Made by a program: the position numbers and the translations under genes. Shown piece after piece: positions 7,932 to 18,508 of a stretch of 64,000 bases of DNA. Numbering within the stretch: the stretch's first letter is position 1; each line of letters opens with the position of its first letter. The notes under the pieces were generated by a model. It searched no databases, was not told the origin of the DNA, and saw only the letters and a list, made by a program, of their open reading frames with translations. Source of the DNA: Streptomyces sp. ISL-98 (GTDB taxonomy: Bacteria > Actinomycetota > Actinomycetes > Streptomycetales > Streptomycetaceae); contig NZ_JAGGPB010000023.1 in assembly GCF_018614055.1 (NCBI RefSeq), forward strand, positions 1 through 64,000, read 5' to 3'.

Positions 7932-9053
7932 CTAAAGGGCGGCCAGCACCAAGCGCAGCGCGTTGATGACCCGGTCCTGCTCCGCCTCGTCGAGCGAGGG
8001 GTACATCGGCAGCGAGAAGATCTCGCCGGCCAGCTTCTCGGTGACCGGGAGCGTCCCCGTCCCGTAACCGAGATACGCGAAGCCGGTCATGGTGTGGCAG
8101 GGCCACGGGTAGCTGATGTTCAGCGAGATGTCGTACGCCTTGAGCGCCTCGATGATCCGGTCGCGCTCGGGGTGACGGACCACGTAGACGTAGTACGAGT
8201 GGGTGTTGCCTTCGTTGGTGGCCGGCAGCCGGAGCGCATCGGGGCCCGTGAGGTCGCCGAGCTTCTCCTCGTAGCGGCGGGCAACGGCGTTGCGGCCGGC
8301 CACGTACTCGTCGAGCCGACCGAGCTTGCGGCGCAGGATCTCGGCCTGTACCTCGTCCAGCCGGGAGTTGTGGCCCGGGGTGCGGACGACGTAGTAGACC
8401 TTGTCCATGCCGTAGTAGCGGAGCTGACGCATGGCCAGGTCGGTCGCCTTGTCGGAGGTGACCACCGCTCCGCCGTCCCCGTACGCCCCGAGAACCTTGG
8501 TGGGGTAGAAGGAGAACGCGGCCGCGTCGCCCATGGTGCCGACGAGCTCGCCGTGGTGACGGGCGCCGTGCGCCTGCGCGCAGTCTTCGAGGATCTTCAG
8601 CCCGTGCTTTGCGGCGATCGCCTTGAGCGGGGCCATGTCGACGCTCTGGCCGTAGAGGTGGACCGGCAGCAGCGCCTTGGTGCGAGGGGTGATCGCCGCC
8701 TCGACGAGGTCGGTGTCGATCAGGAAGTCCTCTTCGCGCACGTCCACGAACACGGGGACGGCCCCCGTGCCGGTGATGGCCAGGACGGTGGGGGCCGCCG
8801 TGTTGGAGACGGTGACGACCTCGTCGCCGGGGCCGATGCCCAGTGCTTCCAGGGCGAGCTTCAGCGCGTTGGTGCCGTTGTCGACACTCGTGCAGTAGCC
8901 CGCGCCGTGGTAGGCGGCGAACTCCGCCTCGAAGCCCTTGACGCTCTCACCGAGCACCAGTTGGCCGGAGCCGAACACCTTCTCGACGGCGTCGAGGATG
9001 TCGGCCTTCTCCTTCTCGTACTCCGGCAGGTAGTTCCATACACGCGTCGTCAC
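7932..9053 (-). CDS. DegT/DnrJ/EryC1/StrS sugar 3-aminotransferase
   Basis: A 373-residue PLP-dependent aminotransferase. The PLP lysine lies in [17 protein letters not shown] near residue 190, and [13 protein letters not shown] (phosphate-binding) and EDCAQAHGA are present. The sequence is closest in character to the FdtB/TylB/DesV group, which aminates the C-3 keto group of TDP-3-keto-6-deoxyhexoses using glutamate. I prefer GTG 9053 because GGAGG is only 1 nt from the alternative ATG at 9059 but 7 nt from this GTG. With the 2,3-dehydratase and the N-methyltransferase downstream it defines a 2,3,6-trideoxy-3-dimethylamino sugar. Confidence 0.92.
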   Translation of the reverse strand: MTTRVWNYLPEYEKEKADILDAVEKVFGSGQLVLGESVKGFEAEFAAYHGAGYCTSVDNGTNALKLALEALGIGPGDEVVTVSNTAAPTVLAITGTGAVPVFVDVREEDFLIDTDLVEAAITPRTKALLPVHLYGQSVDMAPLKAIAAKHGLKILEDCAQAHGARHHGELVGTMGDAAAFSFYPTKVLGAYGDGGAVVTSDKATDLAMRQLRYYGMDKVYYVVRTPGHNSRLDEVQAEILRRKLGRLDEYVAGRNAVARRYEEKLGDLTGPDALRLPATNEGNTHSYYVYVVRHPERDRIIEALKAYDISLNISYPWPCHTMTGFAYLGYGTGTLPVTEKLAGEIFSLPMYPSLDEAEQDRVINALRLVLAAL

Positions 9054-9108
9054 TCTCATACCTCCAGGTGCGGGTCGTACTCGTCAAAGGGGGGCTGGAC
9101 CTGCGGAG

Positions 9109-10113
9109 TCAGGCGGCGGGCGTGAGCGGGCCGCACACACCCGCCAGCCCGGTCTCCATCGCGCGGGCCGCGTCGGAGCCGTACGCCTGCTCGATGCGCC
9201 GCAGCAGACCCGCTCCGGTGAGCTCGTACTCCTGGGTTCCGACGGATTCGAGCACCAGCGTGGCCAGGCTGCAGCCGAGCTGCGCCGCCCGTTCCTGCGG
9301 CCAGCCCCACGAGGTGCCGGCCAGGAAGCCGGCCCGGAAGGCGTCGCCCACGCCGGTCGGTTCGACGACGTCGTCCGTGTGGACGGCGGCCACGTGCAGG
9401 CCGGGCCGGTCCTTTTGGGCGATGTCGACGCCGTCGGCGCCGCGCGTGGTGATCCAGGTGCCGACGCGCTCCAGGACGTCCGTCTCGCTCCAGTCGGCGT
9501 GCTCCTTGAGCAGCGCCGCCTCGTACTCGTTGGTGAACAGGTACGTGGCCCCGTCGACCACCGTGCGGACCTCGTCACGGCCGAGCCGGGCAAGCTGCTG
9601 CGAGGGGTCGGCGGCGAAGGGGACGCCGAGCCGGCGGGCGGCCTCGGTATGGCGCAGCATCGCTGCGGGGTCGTCGGCGCCGACCAGGACGAGGTCCAGC
9701 CCGCCGCAGTTTCCGGCGACGGTGGCGAGGCTGATCTTCCGGGCCTCGGCCATGGCGCCCGCGTAGAACGTGGCGATCTGGTTCTGCTCGATGTCCGTCG
9801 TGCACACGAAGCGCGCCGTGTGCAGGGTTTCGCTGACGTGTACCGCGGAGGTGTCCACGCCGTTGGCCTCCAGCCAGCGCGCGTACTCCCCGAAGTCGAC
9901 GCCCGCCGCGCCGATCAGCACGGGGGAGAGCCCGAGTCTGCCGAGCCCCAGCGCGATGTTGGCCGCGACTCCGCCCCGCCGCACCTCCAGGGAGTCGGCG
10001 AGGAAGGACAGCGAGACCCGGTCGAGACTGTCGGCGATCATCTGCTCGACGAACCGGCCCGGGTAGGCCATCAGATGGTCGGTGGCGATCGATCCGGCCA
10101 CAGCGATGCGCAC
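9109..10113 (-). CDS. PfkB-family carbohydrate/adenosine kinase
   Basis: A 334-residue ribokinase-fold kinase with the N-terminal RRGGVAANIALGLGRLG signature and the C-terminal catalytic EPTGVGDAFRAGFLAG (anion hole and base Asp). The best guess is adenosine kinase, which converts the adenosine left from SAM use to AMP; a sugar kinase role cannot be excluded. The next gene upstream is a SAM synthetase, and SAM-dependent sugar methylation lies downstream, so a local SAM-recycling role is attractive. The start is GTG 10113 with AAGGAG upstream. Confidence 0.88.
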   Translation of the reverse strand: MRIAVAGSIATDHLMAYPGRFVEQMIADSLDRVSLSFLADSLEVRRGGVAANIALGLGRLGLSPVLIGAAGVDFGEYARWLEANGVDTSAVHVSETLHTARFVCTTDIEQNQIATFYAGAMAEARKISLATVAGNCGGLDLVLVGADDPAAMLRHTEAARRLGVPFAADPSQQLARLGRDEVRTVVDGATYLFTNEYEAALLKEHADWSETDVLERVGTWITTRGADGVDIAQKDRPGLHVAAVHTDDVVEPTGVGDAFRAGFLAGTSWGWPQERAAQLGCSLATLVLESVGTQEYELTGAGLLRRIEQAYGSDAARAMETGLAGVCGPLTPAA

Positions 10114-10157
10114 GGCGGTTGGCTCCTTCGATTGGGCGTGGGGGGCGAAACGCCGAC

Positions 10158-11381
<1,224 letters not shown>

Positions 11382-11416
11382 CACAGTTCCTTCTGAATCG
11401 GTGGAGCGGACATGCC

Positions 11417-12904
11417 CTAGAGCGCGGTGGCCGGGCCGAACCAGCGCGTGAGCGCGGCCGTCAGCTGCCCGGCGTCCGCCCCGGCCCATGCGACATAGCC
11501 GTCGGGGCGGACGAGGACGGCGGCGGCGCCCGCGAACACGGCGGCGTCATCCGGTTCGGCCGGGGTCGCCGTGACGGTGAGCACCCGGTCCTTCCAGCCT
11601 GCCGACGCCTCGCGCAGCGCCTGGTCGTCGGTGAGGTCGAGCAGTACGCCCTGGGCCGTGTGCAGCAGTTCGGCGCTGCTCCGGTCGTCGAAGGCGGTGC
11701 GCAGGGTGCGGTGCGGCAGGCGGCGTCCGAGCAGCGGGTGCCCGCCGTCCGGGGCCTCGGCGCCGCCCATGTCGTAGCGGATGTCGAGACCGCTGACCAC
11801 GCCCGCGAGGTGCTTCTTGACGTCGTCGTACTCGATGAGTTCGGCGAGCAGTTCGCGCAGCGGGTCCGTCTCGGGGCCGCCGAGGAACACTTCGCCCTGG
11901 GCGCGGGTGTTCATCAGGAGCCGGGCGCCGACCGGGTGCCGTTCGGAGTGGTAGGTGTCCAGCAGGCCGGGCGGCGCCCAGCCCTCCACCACTGCGGCCA
12001 GTTTCCAGCCGAGGTTGACGGCGTCCTGGATGCCGGTGCTCAGACCCTGTGCGCCGGCGGGCAGATGGATGTGCGCCGCGTCGCCGGCGAGCAGCACCCG
12101 GCCGCGCCGGTACTCGCCGGCCTGCCGGGTGGCGTCGGTGAAGGAGCTGACCCAGTCGGCGCCGCCGCCCGATATGTCCTCGCCGGTCAGCCGCTGCCAG
12201 GCGGCGGCCACCTCGGCGAACTCCGGGGTCTCGCTGCGGCCCGCCGGCGGGGTGCCGTGCTCGCAGACGATGATGCGGTCCACACCCTCGGCGAGGGGGG
12301 CCGCCATCACCATGCCGCCGTCCAGCCGTTCGCCCAGGAACCGGGGCCGAAGCCCGCAGCCGGTCACGTCGGCGAGGTACATGCCGCGGGTGGCCGCGGT
12401 GCCGGAGAAGCCGAAGCCGGCCGCCTTGCGCACCGGGCTGTTCCCGCCGTCGGTACCCACCAGGTAGGCGGCGCGCAGCCGCTGTTCGCCGTCGGGGGTC
12501 GCGGCGGTGATCTCGACGCCGTCCTCGTCCTGTGTCAGGCCGGTGAACTCCCAGCCGCGCCGGATCTCGACGCCGAGCTCCACCGCCCAGGCCTCGAGTA
12601 CCGCCTCGGTCTGCGACTGCGGGATGCCGCGCGCACCGAAGTGGGCGCCCTCAAGGACGGTGTAGTCGAACTGCAAGCCGCCGAAGTGGCCCATCGGGCT
12701 GGTCTCCAGCGCGGGGAAACGTGGGACCAGCCCGCGCTGTTCCAACGACTCCAGGGCGCGTGCCGTGAAACCCAGGCCGCGCGACTGCCCGGTGGGCCGC
12801 TTCAGCCGCTCGGCGACGACGACGCTCGCCCCGCCCAGCCGCAGTTCGCCGGCCAGCATCAGCCCGGTCGGGCCGGCACCGACAATGATCACGTCCGCAT
12901 CCAC
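11417..12904 (-). CDS. FAD-dependent angucycline oxygenase (PgaE/JadH/UrdE type)
   Basis: A 495-residue group A flavin hydroxylase. [17 protein letters not shown] is the FAD-binding motif, [13 protein letters not shown] the DG motif, and [20 protein letters not shown] the GD motif; the last ~110 residues form the thioredoxin-like tail. Stretches such as [18 protein letters not shown] and [12 protein letters not shown] closely recall PgaE/JadH, which hydroxylate C-12 of the angucycline and dehydrate it. GTG 12904 is preferred: GAGAGGG lies 7 nt upstream and the N-terminus then matches PgaE. An ATG at 12937, overlapping the 4,6-dehydratase stop (TGATG), would add 11 residues. Confidence 0.93.
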   Translation of the reverse strand: MDADVIIVGAGPTGLMLAGELRLGGASVVVAERLKRPTGQSRGLGFTARALESLEQRGLVPRFPALETSPMGHFGGLQFDYTVLEGAHFGARGIPQSQTEAVLEAWAVELGVEIRRGWEFTGLTQDEDGVEITAATPDGEQRLRAAYLVGTDGGNSPVRKAAGFGFSGTAATRGMYLADVTGCGLRPRFLGERLDGGMVMAAPLAEGVDRIIVCEHGTPPAGRSETPEFAEVAAAWQRLTGEDISGGGADWVSSFTDATRQAGEYRRGRVLLAGDAAHIHLPAGAQGLSTGIQDAVNLGWKLAAVVEGWAPPGLLDTYHSERHPVGARLLMNTRAQGEVFLGGPETDPLRELLAELIEYDDVKKHLAGVVSGLDIRYDMGGAEAPDGGHPLLGRRLPHRTLRTAFDDRSSAELLHTAQGVLLDLTDDQALREASAGWKDRVLTVTATPAEPDDAAVFAGAAAVLVRPDGYVAWAGADAGQLTAALTRWFGPATAL

Positions 12905-12936
12905 GGATATTCCCTCTCGGTTCTCGGTGGCACGCA

Positions 12937-13938
12937 TCAGGCTGCCCCGGCGGGTTCTGCGGCCTCTGCGGCACGGTGCTTGACGGACTTCCACCACTCG
13001 GGGTTGTCGCGGTACCAGGCGACGGTCCCGGCGATCCCCTCGTCGAAGGAGATGCGCGGCGCGTAGCCGAGCTGCTCGCGGATCTTGGTGTCGTCCAGGG
13101 AGTAGCGCAGGTCGTGGCCCTTGCGGTCCTCGACGTAGCGGATCAACGAGTCGTCTGCGCCGGACAGTTCGAGCACCCGTCGGGTCAGCGAGAGGTTGTC
13201 CAGCTCGTTGCCGCTGCCGACGTTGTAGATCTCGCCGGCACCGCCCCGGGTCAGCACCAGGTGGAGGGCCCGGCAGTGGTCGTCCACGTGCAGCCACTCG
13301 CGCCGGTTGCGGCCGTCGCCGTAGACCGGGACTGTGAGGCCTTCCAGCACGTTGGTGACGAACCTGGGGATGAGCTTCTCGGGGTGCTGGTACGGGCCGT
13401 AGTTGTTGGCGCAGCGCGTAATGGAGACGTTCAGCCCGTGCGTGCGCCAGTAGGAGCGCGCGATGAGGTCGGAGCTCGCCTTGGAGGCGGCGTACGGGGA
13501 ATTGGGCAGCAGCGGCCAAGCCTCCGTCCAGGAGCCTTCGTCGATGGAGCCGTACACCTCGTCGGTGGACACGTGCAGGACGCGCTCGACGCCGCTGTGC
13601 AGGGCGGCCTCCAGCACGGTCTGGGTGCCCAGTGCGTTGGTGCGGACGAACTCGGCGCCGCCGTCGACGGAGCGGTCCACGTGCGATTCGGCGGCGAAGT
13701 GCACGATCGCGTCGTGTCCGGGGAGCAGTTCGAACAGCAGCGCACCGTCGCAGATGTCGCCGCGTACGAACTCCAGCCGGTCGTTCGCGGCGGGCAGGTT
13801 GTCCCGGTTGCCGGCGTACGTCAGCTTGTCGAGCACGGTGATACGGGTCCCCGCGTCGGCGCCGTAGGAGCCGGCCAGCAGCGCGCGTACGTAGTGGGAG
13901 CCGATGAAGCCGGCGCCTCCGGTCACCAGAATCCTCAT
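12937..13938 (-). CDS. rfbB: dTDP-glucose 4,6-dehydratase
   Basis: A 333-residue extended short-chain dehydrogenase: GGAGFIGSHYVRALL binds NAD, STDEVYGS carries the catalytic Thr/Asp/Glu set, and YAASKAS the Tyr/Lys pair. It converts dTDP-glucose to dTDP-4-keto-6-deoxyglucose, the second step of the sugar branch. ATG 13938 overlaps the stop of a small upstream ORF (ATGA). The stop overlaps the alternative start of the downstream oxygenase. The thymidylyltransferase that makes its substrate lies just upstream. Confidence 0.96.
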   Translation of the reverse strand: MRILVTGGAGFIGSHYVRALLAGSYGADAGTRITVLDKLTYAGNRDNLPAANDRLEFVRGDICDGALLFELLPGHDAIVHFAAESHVDRSVDGGAEFVRTNALGTQTVLEAALHSGVERVLHVSTDEVYGSIDEGSWTEAWPLLPNSPYAASKASSDLIARSYWRTHGLNVSITRCANNYGPYQHPEKLIPRFVTNVLEGLTVPVYGDGRNRREWLHVDDHCRALHLVLTRGGAGEIYNVGSGNELDNLSLTRRVLELSGADDSLIRYVEDRKGHDLRYSLDDTKIREQLGYAPRISFDEGIAGTVAWYRDNPEWWKSVKHRAAEAAEPAGAA

Positions 13939-14054
13939 GCCCCGGCCCCCGGCAGCGCGGAAGGCCGGCCCTGTCGCATTCCGTCGGGACCGGTCTCGGT
14001 TTCGAACATGTTGAATACCAGCAGGTATCCGTCGTCGGGGTCGATGGCAGGCAT
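13935..14054 (-). CDS. 39-residue ORF, possible remnant of an ABM-type oxygenase
   Basis: ATG 14054 opens MPAIDPDDGYLLVFNMFETE, then the sequence turns low-complexity and stops after 39 codons with an ATGA overlap onto the 4,6-dehydratase. The opening resembles the first strand of small antibiotic-biosynthesis-monooxygenase proteins (JadG/GilOII-like), which run to about 100 residues or more. I infer a truncated remnant kept because its stop couples translation of the dehydratase. A functional small peptide is also possible. The ribosome-binding site is weak. Confidence 0.45.
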   Translation of the reverse strand: MPAIDPDDGYLLVFNMFETETGPDGMRQGRPSALPGAGA

Positions 14055-14125
14055 GACTGTTCCACTTCTCGAAAGGGATTTCCGGCTCGGGCGGACCGGG
14101 CCGTGCTCGGGTCGCGAAAAGCTGC

Positions 14126-14995
14126 TCAACCGGCGGCGGCGGTTTCCATGACGTACTGGCCGTAGGGGGAGCTGGCGAGTCTGCTGCCGAGCTGGTGGCA
14201 GGCGTTCCGGTCGATGAATCCCATTCGCCAGGCAATTTCCTCTATGCAGGCGATACGCACTCCCTGGCGGTGCTCCAGGATCTGGACGTACTGGCCGGCC
14301 TCGGCGAGCGCGTCATGGGTCCCGGTGTCCAGCCAGACGAAGCCGCGCCCCAGCTGGACGAGCCTGGCCCGGTCGCGCTCCAGGTACACCCGGTTGACGT
14401 CCGTGATCTCCAGCTCTCCGCGCTCGGAGGGCGCCAGGTTCTTCGCGATCTCCACGACGTCGTTGTCGTAGAAGTACAGGCCCGTGATGGCCAGGTTGGA
14501 GCGCGGTCGGGCGGGCTTCTCCTCCAGGGAGGTGAGGTTGCCGAGCGCATCGATCTCGCCGACCCCGTAGCGCTCGGGGTCGCGGACCGGGTAACCGAAC
14601 AGCACGCAGCCCTCGACGTCCCGCGCGCTCTGCTGCAGCACCTGGCTGAAGCCCGGGCCGTGGAAGATGTTGTCGCCGAGGACCAGGGCCACCGAGTCGT
14701 CACCGATGTGGTCGGCGCCCACGATGAAGGCGTCCGCCAGCCCCCGGGGCTTGTCCTGCTCCGCGTAGGTGAGGTTCAGGCCGAGATCCGATCCGTCACC
14801 CAGCAGTCTGCGGAACCCTCCCAGATCGTCCGGCGAGGAAATGATCTGGATATCGGTTATGCCGGCGAGCATCAGCACCGACAGTGGATAGTAAATCATC
14901 GGCTTGTCGTAGACGGGGAGCAGTTGCTTCGAAACTCCGAACGTGATCGGCTGCAACCGGGTCCCGAGCCCACCGGCCAGAATGATTCCCTTCAC
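14126..14995 (-). CDS. rfbA: Glucose-1-phosphate thymidylyltransferase
   Basis: A 289-residue nucleotidyltransferase. KGIILAGGLGTRLQPITFGV is the nucleotide-binding signature, KQLLPVYDKPMIYYPLS follows, and VLGDNIFHGPGF and EEKPARPRSNLA mark the sugar-binding part. It joins glucose-1-phosphate and dTTP to dTDP-glucose, opening the deoxysugar route. GGAGG lies 7 nt before GTG 14995. The 110 bp upstream are noticeably richer in A/T than the surroundings and may hold a promoter for the sugar and oxygenase genes downstream. Confidence 0.96.
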   Translation of the reverse strand: MKGIILAGGLGTRLQPITFGVSKQLLPVYDKPMIYYPLSVLMLAGITDIQIISSPDDLGGFRRLLGDGSDLGLNLTYAEQDKPRGLADAFIVGADHIGDDSVALVLGDNIFHGPGFSQVLQQSARDVEGCVLFGYPVRDPERYGVGEIDALGNLTSLEEKPARPRSNLAITGLYFYDNDVVEIAKNLAPSERGELEITDVNRVYLERDRARLVQLGRGFVWLDTGTHDALAEAGQYVQILEHRQGVRIACIEEIAWRMGFIDRNACHQLGSRLASSPYGQYVMETAAAG

Positions 14996-15107
14996 GTCTC
15001 TGCCTCCATGCAGTTCACGCGATATCCCGAAATGGAATCCAGTGGAAACCGATTACAGGATCTTCGCGTTGCCGAGATTTTTCAAGGAAACTCAGGTCAG
15101 GCCATTG

Positions 15108-16652
15108 TCAATTCCGGCAGGGCTCACCGAACCAGCGCCGCAGCGCGGTCGTCACCCCCTCCCACGCCGTTCCCACCCAGACGATGTGGCCGTCGGGCCG
15201 CACCAGGAGGGCCGCGCCGGCGGGCAGCGGCCCGTCGCTCCGCAGCCTGGCCGTGGTGAGAGCGACCCGGTCCGTCCAGCCGGCCACGACGTCCTCCGGC
15301 TGTGTCGGCGGCTCGCCGTCGGCGGCGACGCCGAGGTCCAGGAGCAGGCCGCGGCCGGTGCGCAGCAGGGCCGCCGTCCGGGTGTCTCCCTGAGCGGTCG
15401 TCAGCTCAGCGGGCGGCAGCCGCCGGCCGAGCAGCGGATGGGCCTGCCCCGCGTCCGGTGCGCCGACGTCGTAGCGGATGTCGAGGCCGGAGATCTTCCC
15501 GGCCAGGTGCTCCCGTACGTCGCCCAGGGCGGTCAGCTCCCCCAACAGTGCGCGCACCGGCTCCACTTCGGGGCCGCCGAGCAGCAGTCCGGCCTGCGCC
15601 CGGATGTTGGACAGCACCCGCCGGCCGGTCTCGTGCCGCTCGGAGTGGTAGCTGTCGAGCAGTCCGGCGGGCGCCCGGCCGGTGACTTGGGCGGCCAGCT
15701 TCCAGCCGAGGTTGACGGCGTCCTGCAGGCCCAGGTTGAGGGCCTGTCCGCCGATCGGCATCTGCTGGTGGGCCGCGTCCCCGGCGAACAGGATCCGGCC
15801 GTGGCGGTAGCGCTCCAGCTGCCGGTTGGCGTCGCCGAAGGAGTTGACCCACAGCGGGGTTCCGCCGCTGATGTCCTCCCCGGTGACCCGCTTCCAGACG
15901 TCGACGACCTCCTCGAACCGGGGCTCCCCGGTACGCGGAGCGACGACGGCGCCAAACTCGTGCACCATCACCCGCGTGACACCTTCGCGGGTGGCCGCGA
16001 CGGCCAGCCCGCGCGCCAGCCGCTGGAACCGCCGGCCCGGAACGTCGATGCCCGCCACATCGGCGCGCAGCATCTCCCGGCCGGCGTCCTGCCCGGGGAA
16101 CCGGGCGCCGGTCAGTCGGCGCACCGTGCTGCGCTCGCCGTCGCAGCCGACGAGATGGCTGCCGCGTACGCGCAGGGGGCCGCCGGGGCCGTCGGCCTCG
16201 GCCTCGACGCCCGCGTCGCCCACGGCCAGGGCCCGCAGCGTGTACCCGCGCCGGATGTCGGCGCCGAGCCCGGCCGCCCACCGCTGGAGCAGTTCCTCCG
16301 TGCGGGTCTGTGAGACCGTCCACTGGCCCGGGTGGGTACTGGGCAGCGTCAGGTCCAGCGGCAGTCCGCCGAAGTGCCCGCGGGGCTCGTCCGCCGGTGT
16401 GCCCAGCTCGTCGAGCAGGCCGCAGCTGTCGAGGATCTCCATCGTGCGGGCGTGCAGCGTCGACGCACGCGACTCGGTGGTGGGGCCGGGGCGGTCGTCG
16501 AGGACGACGACCTCGGCTCCGCCGAGCCGCAGTTCTCCCGCGAGCATCAGCCCGACGGGGCCCGCTCCGACCACGATGACCTGTGTGACCTGTGTGACCT
16601 GGGTGACCTGTGTGACCTGGCTGTGCAGGGGTTGCTGACTGTCCGGCGTCAT
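15108..16652 (-). CDS. FAD-dependent aromatic polyketide oxygenase 2
   Basis: A 514-residue group A flavin hydroxylase paralogous to the oxygenase at 11.4-12.9 kb: [17 protein letters not shown] (FAD), CDGERSTVRRLTG (DG motif), RILFAGDAAHQQMPIGGQ (GD motif) and a thioredoxin-like C-terminal domain. Angucycline clusters normally carry two such enzymes (JadF/JadH, PgaE/PgaM) for successive ring oxygenations; which step this one performs cannot be told. Its N-terminus contains a Thr-Gln-Val repeat from a 9-bp tandem array, just before the FAD strand. ATG 16652 lies 2 bp from the aromatase/cyclase stop. Confidence 0.92.
   Translation of the reverse strand: MTPDSQQPLHSQVTQVTQVTQVTQVIVVGAGPVGLMLAGELRLGGAEVVVLDDRPGPTTESRASTLHARTMEILDSCGLLDELGTPADEPRGHFGGLPLDLTLPSTHPGQWTVSQTRTEELLQRWAAGLGADIRRGYTLRALAVGDAGVEAEADGPGGPLRVRGSHLVGCDGERSTVRRLTGARFPGQDAGREMLRADVAGIDVPGRRFQRLARGLAVAATREGVTRVMVHEFGAVVAPRTGEPRFEEVVDVWKRVTGEDISGGTPLWVNSFGDANRQLERYRHGRILFAGDAAHQQMPIGGQALNLGLQDAVNLGWKLAAQVTGRAPAGLLDSYHSERHETGRRVLSNIRAQAGLLLGGPEVEPVRALLGELTALGDVREHLAGKISGLDIRYDVGAPDAGQAHPLLGRRLPPAELTTAQGDTRTAALLRTGRGLLLDLGVAADGEPPTQPEDVVAGWTDRVALTTARLRSDGPLPAGAALLVRPDGHIVWVGTAWEGVTTALRRWFGEPCRN
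16578..16622. repeat. 9-bp tandem repeat in the oxygenase 2 N-terminus
   Basis: Five head-to-tail copies of GACCTGTGT (two with one or two changes) encode Thr-Gln-Val units immediately in front of the FAD-binding strand. The copy number can change without shifting frame, so only the length of the N-terminal tail would vary. Confidence 0.9.
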
Positions 16653-16654
16653 GG

Positions 16655-17599
16655 TCAGCGCTTCTGCTCGGCGTAGTCCTTGGCGTGGCCCAGCGTGGCC
16701 CGGCTGTTGGTACTGAGCGCGGTCCGTACGTACTCGCGGGCGTCGTCCACCGTCGCGTCCGCACCGAGGATGCGGGCGATGTTGTCCGTATTGAGGACAA
16801 CGGTGTGCTGCGAGGAGGCGGCGACACCGTCCTCGTTCTCCGCGAACGTCCAGTAGCCGGTGTGCAGGGTCATCAGAGCCGGGAGCGTCACCTGCTTGTA
16901 GGCGATTGTGTGGACCGGCCGGCAGACCCGGTACGACTTGGTGGTGTGCGTGGAGCCGTCCTTGGCGCGGGTGTCCATCTCCAGGATCTGCAGACCCGGC
17001 GAAAGCTCGTCCAGGCGTACGGTCGCCACGTGCGGCAGCCGCTCCTCCCAGCGGTCGGCCTCGTTGATGAAGTCGTAGACGTCCTTGGCCGCACCGTTGA
17101 TCTGCACGGTGTCCTCGAAGGAGAAGGTCACCGCCTCGGCCGCGTGCGCGAGTTCCACGTTGGTCTTCAGCGCGGCCAGTTCGGAGCGGGAGTTGCGGTC
17201 GACGGCCTCGTCGATCCAGGCCAGGCTGTCCGCGTCGTCGTCGATCGCCCGGTAGTCGTGCAGCAGCCGGACACGGGACCGGGCCTCCGACACCGGTTCG
17301 ATGATCCACGTACCGCCCATGGCGGCGACCGGCGGGGCCGGCACCTCCTGGCGGAACGTGATGCGCAGGGCCTCGGCGTCCAGCGTGCGGCGCGAAGTCC
17401 AGTTCTTGGCCGTCTCGTTGGCGGTGGCCCAGATGCGTATGCGCTCTTCGTTCCTGCCGTGCTCGTCGCGCTCGACGTAAATCGTGGGCGGGAAGATCCG
17501 CGGCCAGTTCTCCACCTCGGCGATCAGCCGGTAGACGGCGGCGGCCGGGGCCGAGATCGTGATCTCGTGCTCCACCTCGCGCAGGCCCTGCTGCGACAT
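16655..17599 (-). CDS. Didomain aromatase/cyclase
   Basis: A 314-residue protein with two START-like (helix-grip) domains, about residues 1-150 and 160-314. Each opens with a similar motif: EVEHEITISAPAAAVYRLIA in the first and VQINGAAKDVYDFINEADRW in the second. Didomain ARO/CYCs of this type direct first-ring C9-C14 or C7-C12 cyclisation and aromatisation of reduced octa- or decaketides. It lies between the ketoreductase (34 bp) and oxygenase 2 (2 bp) genes, the usual order in angucycline clusters. The start is ATG 17599. Confidence 0.94.
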   Translation of the reverse strand: MSQQGLREVEHEITISAPAAAVYRLIAEVENWPRIFPPTIYVERDEHGRNEERIRIWATANETAKNWTSRRTLDAEALRITFRQEVPAPPVAAMGGTWIIEPVSEARSRVRLLHDYRAIDDDADSLAWIDEAVDRNSRSELAALKTNVELAHAAEAVTFSFEDTVQINGAAKDVYDFINEADRWEERLPHVATVRLDELSPGLQILEMDTRAKDGSTHTTKSYRVCRPVHTIAYKQVTLPALMTLHTGYWTFAENEDGVAASSQHTVVLNTDNIARILGADATVDDAREYVRTALSTNSRATLGHAKDYAEQKR

Positions 17600-17633
17600 G
17601 CTCGTTCTCCTCGGGTTCTGTGGAACGGACGGC

Positions 17634-18419
17634 TCAGAAGTTGCCCAGGCCACCGCAGACGTTCATGGCCTGCGCGGTGATGGAGGCGGCGGTGTCGGAG
17701 GCCAGGTAGCCGACCAGACCCGCTACCTCCTCGGGGGTCGAGTAGCGGCCGAGCGGGATCTTCGCCCGGAACTTGGCGAGGATTGCGTCCTCACTGGTGT
17801 CGTACGCGGCCGCGTAACCGGCCCGCACCCGCTGCGCCATCGGCGTCTCGACGTAACCGGGGCAGACCGCGTTGACGGTGATGCCGGTGGGGGCGAGCTC
17901 GTTGCCGAGAGCCTTGGTGAAGCCGACGACGCCGTGCTTGGAGGCCGAGTAGGGAGCGCCCAGCACGACACCCTGCTTGCCGGCCGTGGAGGCGATGTTG
18001 ATGATCCGGCCGCGGTTCTTCTCGCGCAGGCCGCCGGCGGTCAGCACTTCACGGGTCAGCCGGAAGACGCTGTTGAGGTTGGTGTCGATGACGTCCTGCC
18101 ACAGCTCGTCACTGATGTCGGCGGTGACACCACCTCCGGAGCGGCCCGCGTTGTTGACCAGGACGTCGACCGTGCCGAACTGGTCGACGGCGGCCCGGAC
18201 GAAGGCCTTGACGTCGTCGTTCGATCGGACGTCGAGGGGGGCACCGCCGGCCTCGAAGCCCTCCTCGCGCAGCTGCTTGACGGTGCTCTCGACGTTCTCG
18301 GCGCTGCGGGCGCCGATGAAGACCCGGTGGCCCTGGGCGGCCAGGAGCCGGGCGACGGCCAGGCCGATTCCGCTGGTGGCTCCGGTGATCAGGGCGACTC
18401 GCTTCTCCTGCTGCGACAT
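17634..18419 (-). CDS. Type II polyketide ketoreductase
   Basis: A 261-residue short-chain dehydrogenase of the actIII/JadE class: TGATSGIGLAVARLLA (NADPH binding), NNAGRSGGG, and the catalytic Ser...YSASKHG pair near residue 160, with AQAMNVCGGLGNF at the C-terminus as in C-9 polyketide reductases. It reduces the C-9 carbonyl of the nascent chain on the ACP. The N-terminal MSQQ is shared with the downstream ARO/CYC protein, probably by chance or a short duplication around the start. It follows the ACP gene after an 89-bp gap that contains a hairpin. Confidence 0.96.
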   Translation of the reverse strand: MSQQEKRVALITGATSGIGLAVARLLAAQGHRVFIGARSAENVESTVKQLREEGFEAGGAPLDVRSNDDVKAFVRAAVDQFGTVDVLVNNAGRSGGGVTADISDELWQDVIDTNLNSVFRLTREVLTAGGLREKNRGRIINIASTAGKQGVVLGAPYSASKHGVVGFTKALGNELAPTGITVNAVCPGYVETPMAQRVRAGYAAAYDTSEDAILAKFRAKIPLGRYSTPEEVAGLVGYLASDTAASITAQAMNVCGGLGNF

Positions 18420-18466
18420 GCTCTCTTCTCCACTGGTGGGGTGCTGCGTGTATCCGTTGCGGGGGA

Positions 18467-18496
18467 CGGGCCGGACGGACAACTCCGCCCGGCCCG
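18467..18496. other. Intercistronic hairpin between ACP and ketoreductase genes
   Basis: An 8-bp perfect inverted repeat (CGGGCCGG / CCGGCCCG, arms 18467-18474 and 18489-18496) with a 14-nt loop lies 12 nt past the ACP stop on the transcribed strand. Together with the two hairpins on the other side of the ACP gene it brackets the ACP cistron. No T tract follows, so RNA stabilisation or partial termination is as likely as full termination. Confidence 0.6.
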
Positions 18497-18508
18497 CGGT
18501 GACTTCGC

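Noticed and set aside
13939..14235. Longer 4,6-dehydratase frame starting near 14235
   Set aside because: The Rossmann motif starts at the ATG at 13938; the upstream part covers the thymidylyltransferase 3' end and lacks similarity.
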